A stretch of 64,000 bases of DNA from Siphonodentalium dalli (Eukaryota; Mollusca; Scaphopoda; Gadilida; Siphonodentaliidae). Position numbers and translations under genes: made by a program. How positions within the stretch are numbered: position 1 is the first letter of the stretch; each line of letters starts with the position of its first letter. Shown here piece by piece: positions 51,353-62,565 of this stretch. The notes under the pieces were generated by a model. The model did not search any database, was not told where the DNA came from, and saw nothing but the letters and a program-made list of their open reading frames with translations. The stretch lies in assembly GCA_032622095.1 (NCBI GenBank), contig CP136064.1, positions 264,161,863-264,225,862 on the forward strand, read 5' to 3'.

Positions 51353-51481
51353 CAGTAATGCCCAAAGTAATTGACCACTGAACCACAGCATAATTATGGG
51401 TAATTTTTCAGGATTTAAAATCATGAAAAAATACCCATAATTTTGCTGTGGTTAAGTGATCAATTACTTTGGACATTACTG
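51353..51481. mobile_element. Palindromic mariner-type MITE, copy R1
   Basis: Same ends and TA flanks; corresponds to L1. Confidence 0.72.
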
Positions 51482-51972
51482 TATGTAGATGGAGTTAAAC
51501 CTCACAACAGTGTGTTGGGGATTTGGACCTTGACTTGGGACCTTTGGTTTTTAACGCAACAAATGCGCGTACACCTTAAACACAAATTTCTTATGTAACC
51601 AGAGTTTTTCTTGGATAAGATGAGTTTGAAGCCTGCTAACATTTCAAAATGTTGTCAGTTTTGTATTCTCTGCAGCGGAACTCGACGCATTGAAGCAAAA
51701 GTTACAAGAGATAAAATGTGTACGTAACGAGACTATAATACAAATGAAAAAATAAATTCAGGGAGGGGTGGGCGATACAGGGAACTAAGTGTTGAACCGA
51801 TATAAATTTATAGAGCGATAATGACCAATGTTGACATATTATGCATCTCAACTCTACTGAACATTGCAACAAGGCAATAAAATAGGGGGTGTCAGAATCT
51901 TAGTCATCTCTATATAGTGCCAGAATAGTCATTTATGGACTTATATAAGATGTTGGGTTGGTACGTTATATA

Positions 51973-52046
51973 TATGCCAAAATAGTGGTCCGAGAGGAGG
52001 AATAGTCCACGAGCCACAGGACCTCGAGGACCACTATTTTGGCATA
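51973..52046. repeat. Strong hairpin at the outer edge of the right arm
   Basis: TATGCCAAAATAGTGGTCC at 51973-51991 is matched perfectly by GGACCACTATTTTGGCATA at 52028-52046. Inside are partial complements (CCGAG / CTCGAG and GTCC / GGAC), so the loop can fold further. The left arm lacks this sequence. Confidence 0.88.
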
Positions 52047-52924
52047 GTCAACTACCAGACATTTATTATTTATTATATTTTATCGAACATTTATGTCAAT
52101 TCTCTCACAATTTCTGTATCTGATTTTGTCACATTTTTATTTACCGTGAATTCTGGAAATCGGTCTCAGATTTCACCATTTACGGCAATCTTTTGACGAT
52201 GGCAGGGGAGCATAAACTATGTTATTAGTTACATCTAAGAGCACCTCTTTGTTATTCATGCATTTATTTCTATAAATACGTCATTACCAAAGTCATTTTG
52301 GTGAAATTTTAGAAGTTATCTTGCTTAACCACGAAAACAAATTACCATGTCCTAAACCAGCCACCGTATTATAACGAACAGCGAATACAATGTGCTTTGC
52401 ACTAAATGCTGAAAAATGATCATTATGGTACTATAAGCACTTAGTAGCACAGTCATGCGTTCATTTTTACATGGAAATCTAAACATGGCTTATTTTGATT
52501 GTGAACTTACATTTTCATGATAATATCAAACAAGTAGGTGTAAATTATTTTCTTCAACAGAAAACATGAAAATAAACATTTTCAGATTAACAAATCACGC
52601 TTTTATAATTGTAAAACTGATGCTGATCACCAAAGCAACTTGTGAAGAAATACGGTTGTTATATGATATTGGTACCCTCGAATCGGATGGTGGGGGGGGT
52701 CTTTAAAATCCCCAAAAAAACATCACATATAGTATCACTGCAGTGAAAATATAGTATTTAAATAGTACTGCGCATGTCTGTCTGTCTGTCTGTCGGTCTG
52801 TGTTATATAGAAATTCACAGGGGACCACCTAGATGGCACAAAAGGGGTCTAATAGGGGTAACTTTTTACGAGATAGATAATGGCGAGGGTTATAATTTTC
52901 TAAAGTGACACAGTTGTTGTCATG
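52047..52924. other. AT-rich intergenic DNA, no gene seen
   Basis: Contains a poly-G run near 52691-52699 and a (TCTG)n tract near 52775-52800. No other structure supported. Confidence 0.45.
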
Positions 52925-54225
52925 GGCAGAAAAGGGGGAGGGGCAGAAAAAAAGTCGCCGATTGCCACCAAACTTATATATAATCATCCCCATAATATGA
53001 GGAATCTAATGGTGTGGTTTAAATATGTCAAAAGTCGTGCCGTTCGCGTCAGGGATGCCCGAAAGGGGAGAGGGGCACCAAAATTAATCAAAATAATTTC
53101 AGCGCCGAATTCCACGAAATTGATACACATTCTTTTGAGATCTTCTCCATGATACAAGGAATCGTATTGTGTGATTTAAAGACGCCAAATTGGTGTCGTT
53201 GGGATGAGAGATTTTGGGGGCGGTGGGTGGTTACTAAATCTGATAAGAATTGGTTTAGTCGCCGATTGCCACGAAACTTATACAAATTCATCCCCATGGT
53301 ATGAGGTGTCTAATGTCGTGGCTTAATGCTGTCACAAGTGGCGTCACTCGAGTCAGGGGTGCACTGAAAGGGAGAGGGGCACCAAAATTGATATACAGTA
53401 TTTTAGCGCCAATTTCCACCAAATTGATACACATTCTTATCCATGATATGAGGAATCTAATCGTGTGATTTTAAAGACGTCACATTGGCGCTGCTTTGGT
53501 TAGAGATGGGGGTTGGGTGGGGTGGGCACTAAATTTGATAAAAATTTGTTTAGTCGCGGATTAGCACTAAACTTACAAATAATGATCCCCTGATATCAGG
53601 AGTCTAATTGTGTGGTTTAAAGATGTCAAAAGTGGGGCCATTCGAGTCAGAGGTGCCTAGAGGGGGAGAGGGACACAAACATTGATAAACAATATGTTTA
53701 GCGCCGATTTCAAGCTGATTGATACATATTCTTCTCCGTGATACGAATAATATCTAATCGTGTGGTTTAAATGCGCCAAATTGGTGCCTTTTGGGTGAGT
53801 GATATGCAATGGTGGCCCTAAATTTGATACGAATTTGTATACAAGCCGGTCAAGTCATGCATGATGGGAGTTGCACCAAAGTTGATACAAATATATTTAG
53901 CACTTATTCCACCAAATTAATGCACCTTCTTCTCTAATGATATGATGGATTAAATCACATTTGGGGTCGTTTGGGTCATGGATGGCGAGAGGAGATTCAC
54001 TAGCATTTTTAAGATTGCTCAATTTCGCCGATATCCAACAAAGTTATATATATAGTCATCTCCCAGGCCATCTCCATGTCGTTCTAAGGAGTTTTTGGCA
54101 TTCCAATTTCACAATCTCGACAAATGGTGACCGAATTAAGTCACTTGAACAATTATATCTTCTCAACTGTCATATTTATATGGGGATGGAAATCAAGGCA
54201 TTCCTATAATGATCTAGCAACACAG
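52925..54225 (+). repeat. Diverged ~148-bp tandem monomers
   Basis: About eight diverged monomers, each starting near a (T)CGCCGATTGCCAC-like word at about 52955, 53102, 53259, 53405, 53552, 53701, 53890 and 54027. Within each follow AAACTTATAYA, a TCTCCATGATATGAGGAATC-like block, GTGTGGTTTAAA and GTCAAA. Alternate monomers resemble each other more (GGGGAGAGGGGCACCAAAATT in one, GGTGGGCACTAAATTTG in the next), which suggests a dimer of about 300 bp. The end (54105-54225) matches 7095-7230 in inverse. Confidence 0.8.
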
Positions 54226-54740
54226 ATACATAGAAGAAAGCATTAAAAGTTTATTTATATCAATCTATTTAAGAGATACATATATTCATTCAAACTGAGG
54301 GACCTTGACTCGTCAGATGATTGCATGTTAGAATGGCTCATGTATATATTATAACACGATTGAGTCTGTCGCATTCAATATAGTTTCCACAAAAAGTTAC
54401 AATTGCCAAGAAATATGGAAATGTAGAGCAGGCCTGTTCAAAAATAGTGGTCACAGTGTGCTTTCAAATATGGTTACTTCTGAGATAAAGGAAAACGTAG
54501 TCCGTAGCACATGACTTTTCAGGATCCTCCAATATTGATATATCTGCCCGATACAGAGGATTTCTCCACTCTCAGTCACAAAAAACGGCACTGTGGAGTT
54601 AATCGCGTTGATAGTTAAAGAGCGTTCGTATCAACAGTGTCGTTGGTAAAGAGCGCATGCGTCTAATGTGATTCTTACGTCAGGGCACGTCAGCGTGACT
54701 GTATCCGGACATGAGCGTGTTGTGTGATTCTTACGTACTT
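54226..54740. other. Intergenic DNA, nothing recognised
   Basis: No gene or repeat that I can support. Confidence 0.4.
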
Positions 54741-55084
54741 AGGGCTTCATAGGAACGGGGATCGGGTCAGTTTTTCCGCCCGAGGTGATCTTCACCTTGA
54801 AACCGGTACCCACAAATGATATATATGTGTGTGTCCTTTATAGACTCGAACCGATTGAGCTCAAACTTGCTACCTATGGGAATGGTCATGGACGGGTTAA
54901 ATTGTGACCCCGACCTGACCTTGACCTTGAAAATGATCAATTCAAGGTCAAATCGGGTAAATCTGGCGGATTTCGACGAAATTTTACACCTAGGTGCAGC
55001 ATACGTGTCTCGGAAGCTGTTGCAATTGCTTTTTCGAACAAAGCCATGAGACGAACCACGCCAGTGGCGGGCTAACCTGCTAGT
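54741..55084 (+). mobile_element. Possible Helitron-like 3' end or other interspersed repeat
   Basis: The segment contains GACCTTGACCTTGAAAATG and AATTCAAGGTCAAA, simple words common in dispersed animal repeats. It ends CTAG followed by T (55080-55084), about 10 nt after a small stem (CGCC-AGT-GGCG, 55059-55069). Helitrons end CTRR before T with a hairpin just upstream. The stem is only 4 bp and I could not fix a 5' end, so this is tentative. The open frames in it are not credible genes. Confidence 0.3.
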
Positions 55085-55301
55085 TATAATATAAACAAAC
55101 ACCAGGAAAGTAACTTTTTATGCTTTTGTTTACATAGCAATGGTCAAACATATGACAATAACATACTGTTTATGCGATATTTCTTATTTGTATACGGACA
55201 AAGTCTGTCTAAATTTTAATATTCTTTCTGTTTGTGGCGGTTTTTGACCGGTGGAAATATTTTCACAGCATACCCACCGCCAAGGCCTCTCGTACCTTTA
55301 A
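55085..55301 (-). mobile_element. Truncated TTAA-flanked element, copy D
   Basis: Matches the reverse complement of the first ~215 bp of copy A (CTTTTGTTTACATAGCAA, GACAATAACATACTGTTTATG, GGCGGTTTTTGAC, CAGCATACCCACCGCCAA) and ends at TTAA (55298-55301). The other end is missing, apparently cut at the preceding repeat. Confidence 0.8.
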
Positions 55302-55792
55302 GCCAATCAACAGTTACTGAATTTCACATTGTTTTTCAAGAAACTGACTCCAAATTTGAACGTTGATAATGGGGTAGGTGTAATCACAAAAGGCTATAAT
55401 CTTGTCATTCCTTATTCTAGTCATTGCAGACGAAAGTTGTTTTATTCCAGTTTGTGTAGATTGTTTCATTAGTACTTTAGTGGAGGTATATTTAGAACTT
55501 AATGGGCATGTCATATAGTACAATCACGAAATAATAATTCGCCATCGAGTGGCAACACAAAGGATTGTAGCTCTGAATATGAACATCAGATCAGGAAGCA
55601 GTAAACTCTGTATTAAAGAATGTGTGTAGTAATGTTTTATGTAATAAGTTCCATGTTTTCTGAGATTTTGTCAGTATGGTTTCCCCTACCCCATTTTTTT
55701 CAGATATATTTGGAGTCAGTTTCCAGAAACTCGAGTGAAACCCAGTGGCATTCATTGACATATCCAATGTAAAGCTATTGTCAACACCAGCA
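55302..55792. other. Intergenic DNA, nothing recognised
   Basis: No supported feature. Confidence 0.4.
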
Positions 55793-56539
55793 GTCAGATG
55801 CTCGTAGCCTGTTTATATATAACCATGGGTATATGCGAGAAATACACAATGAAAACACGCTCCACAGTGTGGATCGATAAGCCTTGCCCTGTGTATTTTG
55901 ATGTTGCGTTTTTTGACAATCGGTCTTCCGTATCATTTCTACAACACAATTATCGTCTTCCTTGCCTTGCAGCACGACGTTACCGTCTGATAACCACGGA
56001 AGCCTATTCATTAAGAGTATGGTCAATATATTGCCGCCGGATCAGTGCATTCTCGGATAGAAAACAAATAGGCCTATGCCGAAAGCAGAAACTAAGTCGC
56101 GATGGGCACCCCTGCATTGTTGAATCTGGGATATTTGGCACTCGGGACTTGGCTGGGTGGTTTTCGTTGGGGTGGTCTCCACCTTGGAATTTCCAACTGC
56201 ACCCACCCCGTTGAACCACACCAAACTCACAAGTTTGCGTAACTCACTTTTCACCCCCCCCCCCCCCTCCGGTGCTTTGATTTTCCCCAAATGTCCCCCC
56301 ATAGACTACTAAATGGTAGCCTATTCTAAATAGACCAGTTGTCTTGTGGCCACTGGCCATACAGGGGGACGAAGAGGATGGTTCGGCCCAGTATGAGATT
56401 AAAAAATCCTAACATCTAGTGGTATAACGCCAGACAAATTTACACCCCGATTTTTTCTTAAATTAATTAGCAAGTAACTACTGGCTATATGGCAGAGAAC
56501 AGATGGTTAGGCCCGATGTGAGAACATTTTGAAAATCTT

Positions 56540-57900
56540 GTCATGAAAATTTGACAATCCTAACATTTAGACTGGCCTCAAGCTTTCCAATTCGGGGAAT
56601 TTTTTAACGTGAAACTCACCCTTAGATTTGAAAATTGCCAACTGATGGCAGGGACGTGGCTAGAGGGTCTCCGTTGTGTCCACCTTGAGAAATTCCAACT
56701 GCACCCCCCCCCCCTTGAATCAGAATCAGACCAAACACAAGTTTTGCATAATCCCATTTGCACCCCTTGCACCTCACTGCTCAGGCCAGATCAGATATCA
56801 TATATATTTATAAACCATGGTTCTATATTCCCGGTATGAGAACATTTAAGATATTTTAACCTGAAAAATTGCATAATTCCAGACATCTAGTGGTCTAACT
56901 CCAAACAAATGTACACGGCTACGGACAAGAGACATTTTGAAAACTATACAAGAAAATCACAAGTCCTAGCATCTAGACTGGCCTCAACTGAAGCTTTCCT
57001 ATAGTTTTGGGAAATTTCAAACCTCATACTCCACTTCAGGTTGGAAAATTCTCCAACTGAGGACTATTTCAGTCCACAAGTTTGACCAAATGTAGTAAAA
57101 TATTGTTTTGTTAACCTAATTAGCAGTTTTGTATTGGCCACGGGGGAGGGACAATGACACACCGGGCCGACCATGGTTCGGCCCGTTGTGCGTAAATTTT
57201 GAAATCTGAACAAGAAAATCGCAAAATCCTAGCATATAAACTAGCCTAAAGCTTTCCTTAAGTTGGAAATTTCAAACCTGACACCCCCACTTAGGTTAGA
57301 AAATTTCCAACTGACGACAATTCCAATGACAATGTTGACCAAATGTATGACAATATTGTTTTCTTAAATTAACTGGCCACCGGGGAGGGACCAAGTGTTG
57401 GAAAGTTCCAACCTGTCACTCTCCCCAAGGTAGGAAAATTTCCAACTGATGACCATTTCAGTAAAAAAAAATTGACCAAAGTAGGAAAATATACAAATAT
57501 TGGTCCAAAACAATTAATTCCCCCCCCCCCCCACCCCATAAATTGTTTGAAAATCAGACTACAAGAACATTTTCAAACTATTGTTGGTGTGAAATTTGCA
57601 ACTAATGTTTTGGCAGGTATGAAATTTCCAACTGTTTCAAATTTTGACCAAAGTTGGGGGTGAGACACCCCCCCCCCCCCAAACCCCCCTGTCCCACGTC
57701 TCTGACTGATGGCCATTTCAGTCCAGAATTTTTGCAAAAGAAAAGGGAAATATACAAATGTTGATCTAAAAACAACAAGTTCGTCACTAAGAAATTGTTG
57801 GAAAATCAAACTACGAGAACAATTTCAACCTAATTTTGGTTTGAATTTTCCAATTAATGTTGCACTAGGTTTGACTACAGTTTGGGGGTAAGATCCCTGC
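56540..57900 (+). repeat. Diverged tandem repeats with poly-C tracts
   Basis: Blocks such as GGAAATTTCAAACCT, GAAAATTTCCAACTGATG, CCATTTCAGT, TTGACCAAATGTA and GGCCACGGGGGAGGGAC recur at irregular spacing of 200-300 bp. C runs sit at similar places in two modules (57521 and 57668). Part of the block recurs inverted at 58805-59235. Confidence 0.7.
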
Positions 57901-58527
57901 ATAGCCACCCTGTCGACACTCCCCTGATTGGCAGCCCATGCTAAGAGCGCGGTCTTACATTCACTTAAGACCAGAAATCATCGATACTAAATTATGTTGG
58001 GTGGCACCCGGGAGGAGTCAGAGGGCTACATCCCCACCCCGGTCGGGGAGGGATAGACACCCCCGCCGGTGAGATATGCAATGGTCAACCCAGTAGCTAA
58101 AGCCCGCCCCCTGTCGGGGAATCGTATAGCCCCCTACGTCGGGGATATCCCCTGTTTGAAATCATATAGATATTTTAAAGGAGAAGACCACATATGGAGC
58201 AGATATCAGGGGGAAGTGAGCTCTCATAACCACAAAACTAAAAAACCTTAAACCAATTAACCCGATGTGCGATTTCTCTACGCTCCTGTTGCGTAAATTC
58301 TAGTATAAGAAGTGCGTCTATTCCAGACAAATTTCAAACAGTAAATATGACCAGACAAGACATAGAAACCGCTAATCTCATTACCAATCTAACAACACCA
58401 GTCGAACATGATTACCTTTCAAAGCAATAACACCGGGCAGCGGGTTACGGACAACCACAGGCACACACACCATAGATAAATACACGGTCAAAAGAACGGC
58501 GGTTTTTTTTTTGTACGGTTATATCTG
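57901..58527. other. GC-richer intergenic stretch, no gene seen
   Basis: Around 58000-58160, words of the form CCGGTCGGGGA, CCCTGTCGGGGA and CCTACGTCGGGGA recur about 50-60 bp apart. No coding call can be supported. Confidence 0.4.
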
Positions 58528-58804
58528 GCATATACCCATAGTTATATATAAACGGGCTACGAGCATCTGACCGTAAGAGTTTTTGGGTGCATTTACATTG
58601 CTATAGAACTGCACACAGTGTAAACGGGTTGATATAGAAATGCACACAGAAAGAAAACGGTATTAGTTCGTGTGAGCAAAAATCGTGTTCGCTATACGTC
58701 ACGGTCAACGCCGAGGCACTGCGACAGGAAAATCTGTTTTGATTAATTGTTACTCGGGCTTGGCGAATGTGGTTTAGTTTTCGTTGTCATTTCAACCCGT
58801 GTAT

Positions 58805-59235
58805 TTCGAATGTTGAACACGGACAGGGACGTGGCAACTTTGGTCAAACTTTTCAACAGTTGGAAATTTCATACATGACACGACATTCGCTGTAATTTCC
58901 AAACCAACAAAAAGTTGAAAATGAACTTGTAGTTTGATTTTCAAACATTTTATTGGGGGGGGGGGGTTATTGTTTTCGGACCAATATTTGCATAATCTCC
59001 TACTTTTTATCAAAATTTTGGGCTGGAATGGCCATCAGCTGGAAATTTTTCAACCTTATCATGGGGCCGGGTGTCAGGTTGGAAATTTCAGACACTTAGA
59101 AAGATTGTGTACTGATCCCTCCCCGTGGCCAGTCAAAAACTGCTAGTTAATTTAATAAAACAATATTGTCCTACATTTGGTCAACAATGTCATTGGAATT
59201 GTCATCAGTTGGAAATTTTACTACATTTGGTCAAA
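58805..59235 (-). repeat. Inverted copy of the 57.3-57.66-kb repeat
   Basis: The reverse complement carries TGTTTGAAAATC, CTACAAGTTCATTTTCAA, GTATGAAATTTCCAACTG and TTTGACCAAAGTTG in the same order as 57530-57660, including the C run (here G, 58956-58966). The inverted pair is about 1.2 kb apart. Confidence 0.8.
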
Positions 59236-59310
59236 TAAAGGGTGTTGTAGGGTGGATACCCATTCAATACAGTTCCAAAACGGCCACCGCCCAGATGGTG
59301 TCAAACAGGA

Positions 59311-59340
59311 GACCTATATATATATATATATATATATATA
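59311..59340 (+). repeat. (AT)n microsatellite
   Basis: An uninterrupted AT run. A short triplicated GTGTATACTGTTGTTTATT word follows near 59415-59455. Confidence 0.95.
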
Positions 59341-59721
59341 GTTGATCACCTGAAATCCTAAATATTGGTGGAATCTCCATCTAAAGCTATATGTGTGCTC
59401 TCTAGCCTCTATTTGTGTATACTGTTGTTTATTGTGTATACTGTTGTTTATTGTGTATTCATTCTTTCTTCGAACCATTATCAAGTGGTATAAGGATACA
59501 CTTTAAATACATGCGTCACATACCAAATCGCTGTTGTCTGCTGATGGTAGATCCATTTTTATGTCTGGTCTAAACTGAAACGACTCGTAGTGAATTGTCA
59601 ATTACCAGAGTACTGATCAGCGCGCGTTCACTATTAGTAATCATATAATGATCACAGTAATGCGCGACACGTGACTTCATACAGATCTGTATACAGTTCT
59701 ATATCAGTGTAAATGCACCCT

Positions 59722-60582
59722 TAGGGTAAACGAATATTGATTTTACTATTTATGCACAAAAACCTTTTAAAATGGACAAAAGCGCCCCGAAATCGCATTT
59801 TTAGAAGAAAAAAATGTTAATACTGAGGATTCATTGGGCCATAAGTTGATTTTCTACAGAATGTTTTAGGAAATTCCTTCACAGTGTGTTTAACTATGTA
59901 TACTTAAGTTGTTATGAGAAATGAAGGGAATATGGATTTATATTTATTGAGTTGTATGACCTCAAATATCCCATTTTATCACGCCGGTTCTCTATCACAG
60001 GCAAATTTGTCTGCCCATGTAATGGAAGACATGGAAGAATATATATTTTTATTTTTGTCTTCTCAATCATAGATGCATAAGGAAATGATTTTGTTTGTGC
60101 ACAATCTAGAGAAGACATTAATAAAACAACAAGAGATCCCTTCATTTTTCTTTAGTTTCCAAAATACAGGACCACACAAAATGAATTTTAGCTAATTTTG
60201 AGAAATTTCGGCTGTGAAATTAGATAAACTCCCAATTTTTGAGGCAAATAACCCGAAAAATACTCAACTTATCTGAGAAAAGTTTTCTGTTCTGTATTCA
60301 GGATTGTCTACGCACTTTAATAAATGGACACACAAATGGAAGGCCTTGTGAAATATTATTTTTATAAACATTGTTGAAAAGTCATAAATTGAGTATTTTA
60401 CCAAATTTTGACAAATTTATTTCACAAAATTCCAAATTCATCAATTTCGCCTTTCTAGATCCTTTTTATTTTTTTATTTTAGCATGTCGCTTTTAATTGG
60501 TTAATGTACTTATTCCCAATGAAAAACTTTTGTTGCAAATATTTGAGGGAAAGCCACAAATGCACTGGACTTGCTGGTGTTG
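59722..60582. other. AT-rich intergenic DNA, no gene seen
   Basis: No supported exon or repeat. Confidence 0.4.
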
Positions 60583-60690
60583 CCAATGATATAATTGCTC
60601 TAAGCTCTTGCGTCACTGCGCGTGGCGGTAATAAACGTGTGTCTTGCTAAATCGTGAAAGCGAATTTAGACGCTAATTGTGTTATAAATA
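60583..60690 (+). repeat. Dispersed repeat fragment, related to 21826-21950
   Basis: Same ordered blocks as 21826-21950 (ATATAATTGCTCTAAGCTC, CACTGCGCGTG, CGTGTGTCTTGC). Direct orientation, about 38.7 kb apart. Confidence 0.65.
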
Positions 60691-60849
60691 TATATATTAA
60701 ATGTATAATACTGTCCAAATATACGTAATTCGATCTTGTAAAATAGTTCATGGGGGATCTGATGCATGCATCTTCTTTTCTTGTATATATTGTTACATCT
60801 GTTGATCCATGTACAAAAGGAGCACAGACTAAGAGGGGACACACACAAG

Positions 60850-60968
60850 TAATGGTGATGATGATGATGCTGATTATAATAACGATACTAATGATGATGA
60901 TGACAATGACGATGACGACGTGACCATGGTAGCTATTATTATTACAAAGGCGACGACGATGATGAAAA
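60850..60968 (+). repeat. Degenerate (GAT)n tract
   Basis: GATGATGATGATGCTGAT and GACGATGACGACG runs. Open frames here are products of the triplet repeat. Confidence 0.9.
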
Positions 60969-61054
60969 ATAGACTGAGTAGGTACAAACACAATTATGTA
61001 TACATAATATGTAACAATGTCCCGAGTCCCGATCAACATGACGTATGGGTCTTT

Positions 61055-61345
61055 ATCATTATCATCATCGTCATGACATCATTATCATCGCGCCTTAATC
61101 ATCAACATCATCATCATTCATCATCACCATCAACATCAACATCGTCTTATCGTCATTATCATTACCATAGGCATTGTCATCGTCGTCCCTCTATCGTCGT
61201 CGCTTCTTCGTCATTATTGTTCATCATCGTCGTCGCTATCATGGTCACATCGTCATCGTCATTGTCATCATCACCATTACTAACGTTATTATAATCAGCA
61301 TCAGCATCGTCATCATCACCATTATTAAAATTATCATCGTCGCAT
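61055..61345 (+). repeat. Degenerate (CAT)n tract, inverse of the preceding one
   Basis: CATCATCATT, ATCGTCATC and CATCACCATTA words dominate. As CAT is the complement of ATG/GAT, this and the tract at 60850-60968 form an imperfect inverted pair. The Ser/His-rich frames over it are not gene evidence. Confidence 0.9.
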
Positions 61346-61747
61346 TTAAATGTGATCATTTGGATGAAATCAGAAAACAATATATCCCTGAGTACTTTTG
61401 GAAGAACCCTACGAGAGAGAAATTCCATGGTCTCCTATCTCTTCAAAATATAAGCCTCATAAAAAGACTATATGCATATTCCTAAGGTGTGCCTTTAAGA
61501 AGGTGTCTTATACTATATAATAGAAATCATTTATTGTTATGGGTGAACACATGTAATTATCATACTTGTTAAGTTTATCGCCTATTATTGTGTAATCTAA
61601 TTTAATTACTGCTGTGTATATGAAATGAACAATATTCAAAGTTGTGTACATACTGTATATACATTTTGCTTGTTTCACTGTTATGTGACTTATGCAATAA
61701 ATCAATCAATCATAATCGCTTTTATCGTCAAAATCTTAATCCTCATC
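61346..61747. other. Intergenic DNA, nothing recognised
   Basis: No supported feature. Confidence 0.4.
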
Positions 61748-62421
61748 ATTGGCTGCGGACACACGTACCACAGTAGCGATGGCATAGTAGGTGTGGCAAT
61801 TAATTATGGTGGAGTTTGGTGACAATTGGTCATCATAGTTTATATGCCATAGCGAGCAATGTCGCCCGCTGCACATTCACACAATGAGTCTTTTCCAAGC
61901 TCTACCAGCAGCGAGATATAAGTCGCTTTGTTTATTCCAGATACTTTCTCTTATCTGCATCTCTTCCAAAAATTCCGATACAGCTTCATCTGTCCACATG
62001 ATGTTAGCGTAATTATGCGTATAGAACTAAACGTCGCAAAATAAAAAAAACGCATTGGGGAACTGTCTTAATACGCATGAAATTAATATAAGTAGATAAA
62101 CATGCAATGAGAGCACATCAATAAAACATACCACTTGCATGATATGTGAGTGAATGAGGTCAAACACAATTCTGGACAATCGATCGTGAAATGTTATGTA
62201 TCGTAGAGAATACAATGTAGCAAAACGTAATGAGTAGAGATCAACCTTGGTGAAACGCAATGGGTTAATTGGTCAGTCGATTCACTGTGTGAATCTGCAG
62301 CGGGCGACATGGCTCGCTATGGCATATAAATTATGATGACCAATTGTCACCAAACTCCACCATAATTAATTGTCACACCTACTATGCCATCGCTACTGTG
62401 GTACGTTTGTCCGCAGACAAT
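61748..62421. mobile_element. 674-bp foldback element with 139-bp inverted ends
   Basis: 61748-61886 and 62283-62421 are reverse complements over about 139 bp with few mismatches (ends ATTGKCTGCGGACA; inner blocks CCACAGTAGCGATGGCATAG, GTGGAGTTTGGTGACAATTG, GCCATAGCGAGC, GTCGCCCGCTGCA). The ~396-bp core has no recognised gene. Both sides lie in CAT-rich sequence, so I cannot identify a target duplication. Confidence 0.85.
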
Positions 62422-62464
62422 TGCCGTAGTCAGCATAATAACGTCATCGACATTTTCATCCCCA

Positions 62465-62520
62465 TATTTGTAACAATCGTCATCATCATTAATGTATTAT
62501 AATCACCAACATCATCATCG

Positions 62521-62561
<41 letters not shown>

Positions 62562-62565
62562 GACC
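62465..62565 (+). repeat. (CAT)n microsatellite
   Basis: Includes an uninterrupted run of about ten CAT/ATC triplets near 62530-62562. Confidence 0.93.

Larger units (their letters stand above)
50579..51975 (-). repeat. Right arm of the ~1.4-kb inverted repeat
   Basis: Reverse complement of 9060-10455, with three palindromic MITEs, the same spacers, the same unique segment (GTTGTCAGTTTTGTATTCTC...) and the start of the tandem module. It differs by an A/T-rich expansion near 50917-50940 and scattered substitutions. The outer edge adjoins a strong hairpin (51973-52046). Confidence 0.93.
55793..58571. repeat. 44-nt inverted repeat pair bracketing 2.7 kb
   Basis: 55793-55836 (GTCAGATGCTCGTAGCC ... 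GGGTATATGC) and 58528-58571 are reverse complements with two mismatches. The flanks on either side differ. Such ends could be terminal repeats of a transposon, but no target duplication is evident and no transposase is inside. The open frame at 55798-56214 inside has no recognisable domain. Confidence 0.5.
58586..59721. mobile_element. Possible transposon with ~28-bp inverted ends
   Basis: GGGTGCATTTACA-T-TGCTATAGAACTG at 58586-58613 is matched in inverse at about 59694-59721 (CAGTTCTATATCA, GTGTAAATGCACCC) with about two mismatches. GGGTGCATTTACA-like ends resemble small hAT-type elements, but I see no clear 8-bp target duplication. The inverted repeat copy 58805-59235 lies inside. Confidence 0.45.

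Noticed and set aside
54741-55084. Complete Helitron
   Set aside because: Only a weak 3' end is visible. No 5' TC end and no Rep/helicase coding sequence were found, so only a tentative repeat is annotated.
55798-56214. 138-codon open frame as a gene
   Set aside because: It begins within the 44-nt inverted repeat, overlaps competing minus-strand frames and shows no domain, signal peptide or splice-site logic.
60920-61485. Ser/His- and Ile/Val-rich proteins
   Set aside because: They are translations of degenerate GAT/CAT triplet tracts.
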